A stretch of DNA of 50,078 nucleotides from G021776435 sp046756245 (GCA_046756245.1 JBHHVZ010000009.1:1-50078); one strand, 5' to 3'; numbered from the stretch's first letter, positions 33,064-42,143 are shown. Made by a program: numbers and translations. The notes: generated from the letters alone by a model not told the origin.

Positions 33064-35091
33064 TTATTCTCCCGATGACGCGCGCTGAGGCGTCGACAAA
33101 TTCAGCGCCTTTTTCGGCACGCTCCGGCCCATCCCCTCATAGCGGCTGAGATCGGTTCCAATCCATGGACCGGGCTGTTCGTCCTTGCACAAATCTTCAT
33201 GCCAGTCATAACGAAGGCCCAGCCTCAACCGGAAATCGTTATCTATGCCGGCGTCCCAACGCAGGCGCAGATAATCTTTGCCGCCGACCGTAAATCCGCC
33301 GACGACTTCGCCGCCGTCCGGAATCTCGGCCTCGCCTTCGCCGCCCGCAGGGATGACGCCGCCCTTGACGTCTTCGACCGGGACATCAATGTCGATTCTT
33401 CCGGCGTCCCATTTGGAGCCCAAATCATAGCCGAGCCCCAGGCGGAATCCGGCGACATCGACTTCTTCGATTTCGCACTCGCCATCCTTGTCTGTGGTGC
33501 ACTGCATTGGATCGTCGCCCGCTCCGGTTTCAGCATCCTTGTCGTTGCCGGCCAACGGCAGCGCAGGATCCTGAAGCTCCGGCACGATCAGCTTTAGGCG
33601 CCGTCCGGGTTGCGGCTCGGCGCTGGCGGTTCGCGTTCCGTCCGGCTGCAGCACGGTCTTCTTCACTTTGAAGTGCACCGTAACCGGCGGCGTCTCTTCG
33701 GGCTCGTCCGACGGCGTATCGCTCGGCTCGTCTTCGTCGTCATCCTCCGGCGTCGAAGTAATCGTCGGCGTCAGTCCAGGCCGCGGCGGCGTCAGGCCGC
33801 CGGGCGTCGTTCCCGGTGTCGCGCCAGGCGTTTCGCCGGGCGTCGTTCCAGGAGTCGCGCCCGGCGTTGTCCCTGGCGTCGTCCCAGGCGTCGTTCCGGG
33901 CGTTACGCCGCCGCCGGGAATGCTGATCCCGCCGATCGGCGTCGGCAGACCGTCGTCATAGGTGCAAAATTCGCTTGAATCGGATGACAGGCCGTATTCT
34001 CCGCCGATCGAAACATGCTCTTTCGGCTCCGGCGGACACGCCAGCCAGGCTTTGCGCATGCGTTCGATTTCTTCGTCGAGACGTTTGAGAAAATCATAGA
34101 GATCATTGGCCGGCATGCGCGTCAGCTTCGCGTTTTTTCGCTGATCGCGTAAATTGTCGAGCGCTTGTTTTATGCGATCGCAATTATTCGCCGCAATCGC
34201 GTCGTTACCATAGACCAGCGTCATGCCAAAACGTTCATAGATGCTTTCGTCGCGCGTAACCGGACAACAGTCGCATTTCACGTTATGGAATTTTAGAAGT
34301 TTCTTGAGATGCTCTTCTTTCAGAAATCCCTGCATGTCTCCGCCCATGAGATCATGCTCATGGCCGGGCAGCGGTTCGCTGTGCGTATGGCCGTTTTCAT
34401 CGACTTCGTCTTCGTAAAAATCATCAATGCCAAGCAAATGGCCGACTTCATGCGCGTAAACCGGATAACCGGGCTCGTACGCCCATTCGCCGCCCGGCAG
34501 ATCGTCGGGCGTTTTCGGCAAATGCCGGACAAAGGAGCGGAACCACTTGACTTCATATTCGCCGATATAAGGACCAATCAGCGGAATGCTGCCGAGCGTG
34601 TCCCACTCGCCGACATGGGACGGCATCGCCTTGACCTGGTTATAGCCTTCGGTCGGGTCCGCATCATCCGAACGCACTTTGATGTCGGCGACAAACTTGA
34701 TCGTGCAGCAATTGATCCGCATTCCTTCGCCGAACATCTCCTTGTATTTGCGGCGAATGGTGTCGCGCATATCGCTGGGTTTTTTGAACAAATCCGGATT
34801 GTCCTTGCGGAGCTGCGAATCCTCGAAAATTTTTAGCGCCATTTCTTCCGTCGGGCCGTTCCAGACTTCTTCGATCTGCTTTTTCATGTCCTGCGCGACT
34901 TTGTTCGTTGCGCGCGGCCCGTAGAGCTCGATCGGGATCGTAATCGTAATTTCGCACGGTCCCGTCTTGGCCGTGCTGACCTGCGCCGTAACCGGCGCAA
35001 TAAGGAAGGCGATGAATGTCGTCGCGAGGAGGATCGACCCGATAAACGCCGCGGCGATCCGGCGATGGCGGTTCTGCTGCGCGCTGCTCAT
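33064..35091 (-). CDS. Secreted metzincin-like protein with TPGx repeat linker
   Basis: A 675-residue protein I do not recognise as a named family. A signal peptide or anchor spans residues 11-36. Residues 40-280 form a Cys-containing domain with 'HEVGHLLGIDD' at 214-224, i.e. HExxHxxGxxD (His214, Glu215, His218, Asp224), followed by 'HDLMGGD' with Met249 as a plausible Met-turn. This suggests a zinc metallopeptidase of metzincin character. A helical segment follows, then nine TPGx repeats (397-432), an acidic linker, and a C-terminal beta-rich domain. The start overlaps the upstream gene by 4 bp. Catalytic activity is inferred, not proven. Confidence 0.75.
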   Translation of the reverse strand: MSSAQQNRHRRIAAAFIGSILLATTFIAFLIAPVTAQVSTAKTGPCEITITIPIELYGPRATNKVAQDMKKQIEEVWNGPTEEMALKIFEDSQLRKDNPDLFKKPSDMRDTIRRKYKEMFGEGMRINCCTIKFVADIKVRSDDADPTEGYNQVKAMPSHVGEWDTLGSIPLIGPYIGEYEVKWFRSFVRHLPKTPDDLPGGEWAYEPGYPVYAHEVGHLLGIDDFYEDEVDENGHTHSEPLPGHEHDLMGGDMQGFLKEEHLKKLLKFHNVKCDCCPVTRDESIYERFGMTLVYGNDAIAANNCDRIKQALDNLRDQRKNAKLTRMPANDLYDFLKRLDEEIERMRKAWLACPPEPKEHVSIGGEYGLSSDSSEFCTYDDGLPTPIGGISIPGGGVTPGTTPGTTPGTTPGATPGTTPGETPGATPGTTPGGLTPPRPGLTPTITSTPEDDDEDEPSDTPSDEPEETPPVTVHFKVKKTVLQPDGTRTASAEPQPGRRLKLIVPELQDPALPLAGNDKDAETGAGDDPMQCTTDKDGECEIEEVDVAGFRLGLGYDLGSKWDAGRIDIDVPVEDVKGGVIPAGGEGEAEIPDGGEVVGGFTVGGKDYLRLRWDAGIDNDFRLRLGLRYDWHEDLCKDEQPGPWIGTDLSRYEGMGRSVPKKALNLSTPQRASSGE
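33796..33903. repeat. Nine tandem 12-bp units encoding TPGx
   Basis: On the minus strand nine consecutive 12-bp units encode Thr-Pro-Gly-x (x is T, T, T, A, T, E, A, T, G) inside the zincin gene. Units differ at third codon positions, so the array is old enough to have diverged at synonymous sites. The Pro/Gly-rich string is probably an extended, perhaps glycosylated, linker between domains. Confidence 0.9.
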
Positions 35092-35645
35092 CGCTGCACC
35101 GTCGTATAGTCTTCGACGAAGAGCGCGTTGTAGACGACGACGCGGTCTTTCGGCAGTTCGGCGTTGATGGCGACCGTTATCAGGTCGAAATCGAGGACGC
35201 GGATATTGACCGTTTTAACCTGATGCTTGCGGCCGTTCGCCCAGACGGTGATTGCGGCGAAGTCGCCGCCTCTGATTTCTTCATCGCGATATTCTGGCTT
35301 CAATCCGAAGAAATCGTGCTCTTCGACCGCCGTCCATATCCGGTCGACTGCGGCATTCTTGATTTTCAGCTTGCGCTCCGGCAGTTCCCCGTCCGGCGTT
35401 CGCACCGAAGACAGCCACACCGCGCCGTCTGCGGTTATTTCGACGGTTTGACTTCCGAACGGATCGCCCGGCGCGCGCGGGCTTGCGGATAAGACGATCT
35501 TGAAATCATCGGGCGCTGCGGCGCAGGCGGTTCCGCTCGCCATGCCGATCAGGACCGCCGCAACAGCGAACGTTCGAATCGCGCGCTGCATGACGCGGCG
35601 CGACTCATCGAGGATTTGATAGCCGACTCTTTTTGTTCTCTGCAT
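35088..35645 (-). CDS. Small exported protein of unknown function
   Basis: A 185-residue protein with an N-terminal export signal ('IRTFAVAAVLIGMASGTACA', residues about 22-41, preceded by a long basic stretch). The mature part has 'VEITADGAVWL', then 'IWTAVEEHDFFGLKPEY' and 'AITVWANGRKHQVKTVN', a layout that loosely recalls the DUF6438 type; this is a weak resemblance. The ATG at 35645 is chosen for the GGAGAAG upstream; the longer frame runs through the neighbouring gene. Its stop overlaps the zincin start by 4 bp, so the two products are probably made together. Function unknown. Confidence 0.7.
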   Translation of the reverse strand: MQRTKRVGYQILDESRRVMQRAIRTFAVAAVLIGMASGTACAAAPDDFKIVLSASPRAPGDPFGSQTVEITADGAVWLSSVRTPDGELPERKLKIKNAAVDRIWTAVEEHDFFGLKPEYRDEEIRGGDFAAITVWANGRKHQVKTVNIRVLDFDLITVAINAELPKDRVVVYNALFVEDYTTVQR

Positions 35646-35691
35646 AATGCTTCTCCAATGGGCCGGCGATTTCGACCGACAATGCGCATCG

Positions 35692-36873
35692 TCATGGCGA
35701 ATAGGGCGTGAGAGCGACGCCGCCGTCGACGTTTTGCGTAAGCGATACGGCGAACGGCGCCGTAATGACGGGATCGAGACTCGGCCGCGTGATATGAACG
35801 ATGAGATAGACCTTTCCGAGTTCCGCCAACTGCTCCGGACTAAGGTCGAATACGGTTCCAATCCGGCGCAGGCCCGCGTGGGCGCGGTCATAGCCGACCA
35901 TTTGCCAGATGCCGGGCGCCTGTGCGGCTTCGCCGTCGCGATTGCGCGTGAATATCCCCAAATCTTCAGTCCAGCTTTCCGTCCAGCCGCCTGACGTTTG
36001 GCTCACGAGCGCGCCATCGACATATTCGCTGCGCGTCCAACTGACGGTCAGCGTATGCTTTCTCCAGATCTTGTAGACTTCGATCTGCTTCGGCGCGAGC
36101 TGACGGCCGGTTTCGTCGACGAGATAGACATAATGAAACGTGCCGCGATCATCGGACTCGTCGATATTGGTGCTCACGAGCAGACCTTCTTTGGTCCATT
36201 TCGTCCTGACGCCGATGCCGGCTTCCGACGCCGGATCGACGACGCTTACCGGATCAGCCTTTCGCGTCGGATCGCGCTTGGTTCTCGGGCCGGACGAGCG
36301 CGACGACGACCTGCGGGAACCGCCGCCGAGAAGACCTTTCAGCGCAGCGCCGGCCGCGCCTTTCAACGCTTTCTGACCGACGCTTTCCGTGCCGACCTCC
36401 GCGCGCGGGCCGATCTCGATCGGCAGGAGATATTCGGAAAGATCGAATGCTGATGTTTCGACGGCGTCGCTTTCAATGACGTCCTCGCCGATACCGGGTT
36501 CGAACGGCGCCGTCACCGCCACGCCGGCGGCGACGTCGACGACAATTTTTTCTCCGACCGCCGCGGCCGGAATGGAAATCTCAACCGGCCCGTCGTCAAG
36601 TTCGACCGTCAGCGTGCCGCCGGTCGCGCTCTCGCCGGGGAAAACCAGCCAGATCAGGTCATCATCTTCTTCGTCTTCCTCGATCGCGACGTTTTCATCG
36701 TCCGGCGTCGAGAACGACAGGCTGGTTCGCGGAATTTCCTCGCCCTCCGGCGTCACCAGCTCTACCGGCTGCCGATAGACCGCCCAGGCCGCGGTGATCG
36801 ACAGCCCGGCGATGGCGAGCACGACCGCGATAATTTTGAGCAGCGATGTAGTTACGCGACTGTCGCCTATCAT
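35692..36873 (-). CDS. Membrane-anchored protein of unknown function, first gene of cassette
   Basis: A 393-residue protein with one N-terminal membrane segment (11-33, 'LLKIIAVVLAIAGLSITAAW') that could be an uncleaved anchor or signal. It is followed by an acidic stretch (58-73), a beta-rich region, a glycine-alanine helix (166-185, 'GAAGAALKGLLGGG'), a Ser/Arg-rich basic segment (186-205) and a C-terminal beta-rich domain ('FHYVYLVDETG', 'KVYLIVHIT'). The ATG at 36873 has GGGGAGG upstream. No known family is recognised. It leads the four-gene cassette, 46 bp before the next gene. Confidence 0.65.
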   Translation of the reverse strand: MIGDSRVTTSLLKIIAVVLAIAGLSITAAWAVYRQPVELVTPEGEEIPRTSLSFSTPDDENVAIEEDEEDDDLIWLVFPGESATGGTLTVELDDGPVEISIPAAAVGEKIVVDVAAGVAVTAPFEPGIGEDVIESDAVETSAFDLSEYLLPIEIGPRAEVGTESVGQKALKGAAGAALKGLLGGGSRRSSSRSSGPRTKRDPTRKADPVSVVDPASEAGIGVRTKWTKEGLLVSTNIDESDDRGTFHYVYLVDETGRQLAPKQIEVYKIWRKHTLTVSWTRSEYVDGALVSQTSGGWTESWTEDLGIFTRNRDGEAAQAPGIWQMVGYDRAHAGLRRIGTVFDLSPEQLAELGKVYLIVHITRPSLDPVITAPFAVSLTQNVDGGVALTPYSP

Positions 36874-37194
36874 CGTGCCTCCCCTTCCCCGGCCCAAGCC
36901 GGAGCCCTAGCGACGCTTGGCGTCTGATGACAAATAACGCGTTACGATTTTCTATCTTACCCCCTGGGCGTTCCGCCCCGCCTCCGGCGAACTGGCCAGC
37001 GTCCGAAAGGGCCGGCCGGAGGCGCAGAATGACTTACGATATGCAATAAATCCGGCGGTCGCAAGCCGCTGAAAAACCTGTTTACGCCGGTAACATTTTT
37101 GCAATAGCGAGAAAGGTTGTGCGGCGTTGCGCTCTCAACCGATCAAGCAGTGAGAATAGCGGAATAAAAGTCACGCCAGGAACATGGCTTCAGT
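36874..37194. other. Intergenic region upstream of the exported cassette
   Basis: A 321-bp gap between the FGGY kinase stop and the cassette start, both minus strand. It contains a hairpin with 9-bp arms GCCTCCGGC (36980-36988) and GCCGGAGGC (37015-37023). No open frame with coding character was found. It must carry the promoter of the cassette, but I could not pick a convincing -35/-10 pair. Confidence 0.5.
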
Positions 37195-38790
37195 TTACTC
37201 AGGCCGCATATGGCTATCTTTAGTCGTTACCGCGCGGATTGCATGATAAAGCGGCTTAAGTCGCGAATACAGTCGCCGATAGACTGACCTATATAGCCGA
37301 TCATAGAGAGCTGCGTTTTCTGGATTCGGCGTGAAGGCGCGCCCCGGCCGGGTCATCGCCGCGATCGCTGCGGGAAAATCCGGATAAAGCCCGGCGCCGA
37401 CCGCGCCGGCGATCGCCGCGCCGACGCCGGAGGCTTCATAAGAATGCGGACGTTCGGCCGGCAGGTTGAAAATATCGGCGGTCAACTGCATCGCCGCATC
37501 AGACTGCGACCCGCCGCCGGCGACGCGCAAGCGGATAACGCGCGTGTGTGAGCGCGCCTCGATACGCTCCTTGCCGTAACGCATTTCAAAGGCGAGCCCT
37601 TCAAGAATGGCGCGGTAGACGTCGGCGCGCGTATGGTCCGCGGTGAAACCGATCATGGCGCCGCGCGCCGCCGGTTCCGGCGTTCTCACGCCCGGAGTCC
37701 AATAGGGCTGCATCATCAGGCCATTCGCGCCAGCTTGCGTTTCTTTAAGAAATTTTTCGAACAGCAATTCGACGGGAACGCCCTGTGCGGCGGCGACCTC
37801 TCTCTCCTGCTGCGCAAACTGATCCCTGAACCACCGCACCATCCAGTAACCGCGAAATGTCTGCACTTCGCACGCGTATCGGCCGGGAATAAGGGCCGGA
37901 TAAGGCGGCGAAAAACGCACCGCCTCGAAATAGCGCGGCGAGGCGACATTGACCGTCGCTGTCGTTCCAAAAGACAGGGCGGCGACATCTTCGCCGACGG
38001 CGCCGGCGCCGACGATTTCGCAGGCCTTGTCGCCAGCCGCAGCGATGACGAGAAGCCCCTTCGGGATGCCGGCTTCCCGTGCTGCGCTTGCACTCACTTC
38101 CCCGAGCATGGCGCCCGGGGGAACAAGATCAGGCGTCTGCTCGCGGCCGATCCCAAGCGCGCGCCATGTCCAGTCATTGTCGCGAGCCCATCGCTGACGG
38201 CGAAAATCGAACGGCAGATAGCCAACCTGCGAGGCGACCGAATCAACGAAGCGCCCCGTGAGGCGATAATTCAGCCAACCCGAGAGCATCAGGTATTTTT
38301 TCGTCGCGGCATGAACCTCCGGGCGATGATCGGCGAGCCAGGCGATTTCGGAATTGTTCAGAAAGCCCTGCAACACATCGCTGGCGCCGGCGACAAACAC
38401 TACGGCGCGCCAGCCCAGCGGCAATGATTTCAATGTGCGATTGGTCCGCCGCTGATCGAGCCAGATGATCGCGTTGTGCAAAGGCTTTCCGTCCTCGCCG
38501 ACGGGAATCACCGTGCCGCGCTGGGTGGTCACGGCGACGGCGCGCAGGCGCGGTTGCAGCGCCGCATCGCCTTCCAGCAATTGCCGGCACGCGCCGGCGG
38601 TCTTGCGCCAGAATGCTTCAGCGTCATGCTCCAGCCAGCCCGGCTGCGGCGAACAATATTCATTGAGCGGCGCCTGCGCCTTGGCGACGACATCGCCATG
38701 AAGATCGATCGCCAGCGCCCGCACGCTCTGGGTGCCGCAATCGATGGCGAGGATGAGACCGTCGGATGCGCGCGACGCTGTCTCGCTCAT
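37195..38790 (-). CDS. FGGY-family carbohydrate/polyol kinase
   Basis: A 531-residue sugar or polyol kinase of the FGGY family. It has 'LAIDCGTQSVRALAID' at the N terminus (first phosphate loop), 'AVAVTTQRGT', 'WLDQRR', 'ALSFGTTATVN' and 'LRVAGGGSQSDAAMQLTADIF' near the C terminus. The substrate cannot be read from sequence; glycerol is favoured by its overlap (4 bp) with the GlpD-type gene upstream. It is the last gene of a three-gene run with an alkyl-DHAP-synthase-like flavoprotein. The closing ~20 residues are basic and probably disordered. Confidence 0.9.
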   Translation of the reverse strand: MSETASRASDGLILAIDCGTQSVRALAIDLHGDVVAKAQAPLNEYCSPQPGWLEHDAEAFWRKTAGACRQLLEGDAALQPRLRAVAVTTQRGTVIPVGEDGKPLHNAIIWLDQRRTNRTLKSLPLGWRAVVFVAGASDVLQGFLNNSEIAWLADHRPEVHAATKKYLMLSGWLNYRLTGRFVDSVASQVGYLPFDFRRQRWARDNDWTWRALGIGREQTPDLVPPGAMLGEVSASAAREAGIPKGLLVIAAAGDKACEIVGAGAVGEDVAALSFGTTATVNVASPRYFEAVRFSPPYPALIPGRYACEVQTFRGYWMVRWFRDQFAQQEREVAAAQGVPVELLFEKFLKETQAGANGLMMQPYWTPGVRTPEPAARGAMIGFTADHTRADVYRAILEGLAFEMRYGKERIEARSHTRVIRLRVAGGGSQSDAAMQLTADIFNLPAERPHSYEASGVGAAIAGAVGAGLYPDFPAAIAAMTRPGRAFTPNPENAALYDRLYRSVYRRLYSRLKPLYHAIRAVTTKDSHMRPE

Positions 38791-40379
38791 GGCGCCGCTC
38801 CCGGTATCGAATAGGAACGCCGGATGATGTCTTGATAGCGCTCGACTTCATTGCGCCAGCGCGTTTCACGCCAGCCGAGCTCCTGGCGGACGATGTTTTC
38901 GATCTCCGGCAACAAGGCCTCGCCGCCGCACGGCAGGAGAAGACCGAGCCGGGTGCGCCTCAGCAACAAGTCATCGAGATGGACGACGGATTCATGCCCG
39001 CAGGCGTACCGCAATTCCGCCCATGGCGTCCGCGTATCCGGAATCAATGCGAGTTCCCCGGGCGCGGCGCTGTCGATGAGCGTCGAAAGTTGCGCGCCGT
39101 AACGCCCGATCATCCGCCGATAATCCGCGTCGGACCATTCAACAGGGCGCAGCGACGTCGGCGCGGCGTCAAAAATCTTTCCCGGCCGAAGCGATTTGAG
39201 TTGCGGAAGATCGATTGAGGCGCGTGCAAGGACTTCATGCGCCATGGCGCGGAATGTCGTCAGCTTGCCGCCGCAAATGCTGATGAGACCGTTTTCATCG
39301 GTGATGAAATGCTCACGCGTTTCCTCCGATGGTTTTAACGATCTACCCGACGAAATCACCGGCCGCACGCCCGCCCAGCTTGAAAGCGCGTCGCCCGCTT
39401 TGAGATTGAGCGAGGGAAACAGTGAGTTGACGGCGCGCATGAGATAATCGACCTCGCCGCGCGTGATCGATGGTTCAATGGCGAGGTCCTGATTGTGGTC
39501 GAGATCGGTCGTGCCGACGAACACCGCGCCTTCCCATGGGATGATGAAAACTGCGCGCCGGTCATCGGGGTGGGTGAAGGCGAGGGCTTTTTCAGCCGGC
39601 AGTTTCGACGCCGGAAACAGAAGATGGCCGCCCCGCAAGGGGCGGATTTTCGTTTCTCCCCCGACGCGCCGGCGCAGCGCGTCGGACCGGACGCCGGCGG
39701 CGTTGATGATGCATTTTGCTTTAATTGAAAATGTCTTTCCGCCGATAAGATCAGCTAGCGTTGCGCCGCAGACCTTGCCTTGGTCGTCGCGCAGAAAATT
39801 TTCGACCCGACAGTAATTGATTGTGACGGCTCCAACCGCGCGCGCTTCCTGCAGAACGCGAAGTACAAGGCGCGCATCATCCGTCTCCGCGTCGAGATAG
39901 GCCCAGGCGCCGATCAGCCCGTCCGCATGCATGGCGGGATTCAACTTCTTTACCGCCTCCGCATCGAGCCAGCGCCGCGAATGTACGCCGGCGAGAAAAT
40001 CATAGAATTTCAGCCCCAATCCGTAGACGAATTTTCCCGGACGCTCGTTTTTTCGGACTGGCAGGATGAATTGCAAGGGCTCGACCAGTCCGGACGCGTC
40101 GCGCAGAAGCGCCGCCCGCTCATGCAACGCCTCGCGCATCAGCCCGAACTTGCCCTGCTTGAGATAACGAAGCCCGCCGTGCACCAGCTTCGACGAACGC
40201 GAGGACGTGCCGCTTGCGAAATCAGCGGATTCGACCAGCACGACGGAGACGCCGGCGCGCGCCGCTTCGAGCGCAACGCCGGCGCCGGTGACGCCGCCGC
40301 CGATGACGAGGAGATCGAACGGCTCGCCGGCGGTAATTCGCGCAAGGTTTCCTTCCCGCATGCGGCGTGTATCGCTCAT
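38787..40379 (-). CDS. glpD: Glycerol-3-phosphate dehydrogenase, GlpD type
   Basis: A 530-residue FAD-dependent glycerol-3-phosphate dehydrogenase/oxidase, converting glycerol-3-phosphate to DHAP and passing electrons to quinone at the inner membrane. The FAD loop is 'LLVIGGGVTGAGVALEA' (residues about 23-39); 'GTSSRSSKLVHGGLRYL' and 'FVGTTDLDHNQD' are family motifs. It overlaps both neighbours by 4 bp (ATGA at each junction), so the three genes form a coupled unit. Confidence 0.93.
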   Translation of the reverse strand: MSDTRRMREGNLARITAGEPFDLLVIGGGVTGAGVALEAARAGVSVVLVESADFASGTSSRSSKLVHGGLRYLKQGKFGLMREALHERAALLRDASGLVEPLQFILPVRKNERPGKFVYGLGLKFYDFLAGVHSRRWLDAEAVKKLNPAMHADGLIGAWAYLDAETDDARLVLRVLQEARAVGAVTINYCRVENFLRDDQGKVCGATLADLIGGKTFSIKAKCIINAAGVRSDALRRRVGGETKIRPLRGGHLLFPASKLPAEKALAFTHPDDRRAVFIIPWEGAVFVGTTDLDHNQDLAIEPSITRGEVDYLMRAVNSLFPSLNLKAGDALSSWAGVRPVISSGRSLKPSEETREHFITDENGLISICGGKLTTFRAMAHEVLARASIDLPQLKSLRPGKIFDAAPTSLRPVEWSDADYRRMIGRYGAQLSTLIDSAAPGELALIPDTRTPWAELRYACGHESVVHLDDLLLRRTRLGLLLPCGGEALLPEIENIVRQELGWRETRWRNEVERYQDIIRRSYSIPGAAP

Positions 40380-41965
40380 GCGTCGTCCGGGCCGATGAGA
40401 TTGCCGCTGTCCATTACCCCGCGCGGATCGAAACCGGCGATCATATCGGCGATGGCGCGAAGACCCTGTGGCGATTTTTCGGCTTCAAGATAGGGCGCAT
40501 GATCCTTGCCGACGCCGTGCTGATGGCTGATCGTGCCGCCATTCGCAACGATCGCTTCGCTGACGGCGCCTTTCAACGCACGCCAGCGTTCAAGACTTGT
40601 TTGATAGTCGGACCCGACGCGGAAGATGAATGTCGTATAGACGCTCGATCCCTGCGGATAGACATGCGACAAATGCGTCGTGACGAGCGTCTGCTCGCCG
40701 AATTTTTCAAGCGCGGCGCGCCCGGCGCTTTCAATGGCGTTCATCATCGCCGTCGTCTGCGGCCAATTGACCGCCGTTTCCATCGTGTCGACAGCGTAGC
40801 CGCTGCACCACAGGCTGTTGCGCATGTAGACGCTCTGAAAGCGCCCCGCTTTCCAGGTCTCGCCAAGCGCAAGCGATGTTTTTTCGTCTACGTCATTGGC
40901 GCCGTTCGCGCCGGCGATCTCCGCCGCCCGCGCGCGCATGTGATCGACGCCCGCCGCATCGCCAGTGAAGCCGAGCATCAGAAGAACGCAGCCGAAGGGA
41001 ATGCTTTTTATCGTCTGTCCACTGAGTTTCAGGGTCGTCATCGTCTCCATCGGATTCGACAGACGCAACATGGAAACCCCAAGACGGGCCTGGGCGATGG
41101 CGCGCGCCGCCGCTTCGCCGCGTTCCCAGTCAGGAAAGAACAGGCCGGCGAAAATTTCCTGCTCGGGCTTTCGCGAAACCCGCATGACGGCTTCGGTGAG
41201 AACGCCGATGCGTCCTTCCGAACCGAGCACGAATTCCCTGAGATCGGGCCCCGCGGCCGAGGCCGGCAGCGCGGGAATCATCAACCGCCCGGTCGGGGTC
41301 TCGACGACGCCGCCCGCGAATAGCGCTTCGATGCGGCCGTAACGCGCTGACTGCTGACCTGATGAGCGCGTGACGATCCAGCCGCCGAGCGAAGCGTAAT
41401 CGAAACTTTGCGGGAAGTGGCCTAGCGTCCAGCCTTTCTCGCCCAGTTGCGCTTCGAGCCTCGGGCCGGCAACGCCGGCCTGAAATCGCGCAAGCTGCGC
41501 CGTCTCATTGAGATCAAGCAGACGATCCATGCGCGTCATCGACAGCGTCAAGACGGGCCTGTCGCCTTCAGGCGGCGTTAAATGCCCGACGACGCTGGTC
41601 GCCCCGCCGCAGGGAATAACCATCGCGCCCGCTTCTGCGGCCCAGTCGAGCAGCGCGCGCACGTCGTCGCCGGTTTCAGGGAACGCGGCGCCGTCGCTTA
41701 CGCGCCTGATCTCGCCGAAACGTAACGCGAACCAGTCGGGGCAGCTTTGTCCGTAACTCGCTCTGAGGCGCGCCTCGGGGTCTTTCGAAACCAGCGGATG
41801 ATCCGGCAGCCGGCTTTTCCGGCGGTCGACGGCGGCGAGAACATCAACGAGTTCCGCGTCGTGCAACTCCGGCCCCTTGCCGAGCGCCGCCTCCAACAGG
41901 TCTTTTGTTCCGTCGCTTAAAGGGCGGTCAATGTCTTCCTCGCCCCAGCCGTTCCATCGTCTCAT
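40376..41965 (-). CDS. FAD-binding oxidase, alkyl-DHAP synthase-like
   Basis: A 529-residue flavoprotein of the alkyldihydroxyacetonephosphate synthase / FAD-linked oxidase group. The opening 'MRRWNGWGEE' is typical, the FAD domain has 'VIPCGGATSVVGHLTP' and 'FPQSFDYASLGGWIVTRSSGQQSARYG', and the histidine-rich 'SHQHGVGKDHAPYL' near the C terminus matches the family active site. In eukaryotes this family forms ether lipids from acyl-DHAP; bacterial members are mostly uncharacterised. Its coupling to GlpD, a DHAP producer, fits a DHAP-linked substrate. The start at 41965 gives the family N terminus; an upstream ATG at 41995 is possible and neither has a clear ribosome site. Confidence 0.85.
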   Translation of the reverse strand: MRRWNGWGEEDIDRPLSDGTKDLLEAALGKGPELHDAELVDVLAAVDRRKSRLPDHPLVSKDPEARLRASYGQSCPDWFALRFGEIRRVSDGAAFPETGDDVRALLDWAAEAGAMVIPCGGATSVVGHLTPPEGDRPVLTLSMTRMDRLLDLNETAQLARFQAGVAGPRLEAQLGEKGWTLGHFPQSFDYASLGGWIVTRSSGQQSARYGRIEALFAGGVVETPTGRLMIPALPASAAGPDLREFVLGSEGRIGVLTEAVMRVSRKPEQEIFAGLFFPDWERGEAAARAIAQARLGVSMLRLSNPMETMTTLKLSGQTIKSIPFGCVLLMLGFTGDAAGVDHMRARAAEIAGANGANDVDEKTSLALGETWKAGRFQSVYMRNSLWCSGYAVDTMETAVNWPQTTAMMNAIESAGRAALEKFGEQTLVTTHLSHVYPQGSSVYTTFIFRVGSDYQTSLERWRALKGAVSEAIVANGGTISHQHGVGKDHAPYLEAEKSPQGLRAIADMIAGFDPRGVMDSGNLIGPDDA

Positions 41966-42093
41966 CGCCGACGCACCGCGTTTTCGGATGATCATACAGG
42001 AGGGAGCGATTCGACAAAATCTCCTGCGCAGTTAAAGCGACAATCAGACGCCGGCGGGTCTTGTCGGAATTATCGCGAGTCCGCAGTAGAAGC

Positions 42094-42129
42094 GTCAGTT
42101 GAACCCGGCTTCGCCGGGCGCTGGCTGAC
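42094..42129 (-). terminator. Stem-loop after the flagellar operon
   Basis: The inner stem CCCGGC/GCCGGG with a TTC loop (42104-42118) is bracketed by an outer GTCAG (42094-42098)/CTGAC (42125-42129). It lies 15-50 bp past the last flagellar gene stop. No T-tract follows, so it may be an mRNA-end stabiliser or a weak terminator. Nothing else was seen in the 178-bp gap to the oxidase start. Confidence 0.5.
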
Positions 42130-42143
42130 ACAAAGCGTCCGGA

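Noticed and set aside
33668..33961. Plus-strand open frame rich in GVxPG repeats
   Set aside because: It is the antisense shadow of the TPGx repeat in the zincin gene; no ribosome site or family similarity.
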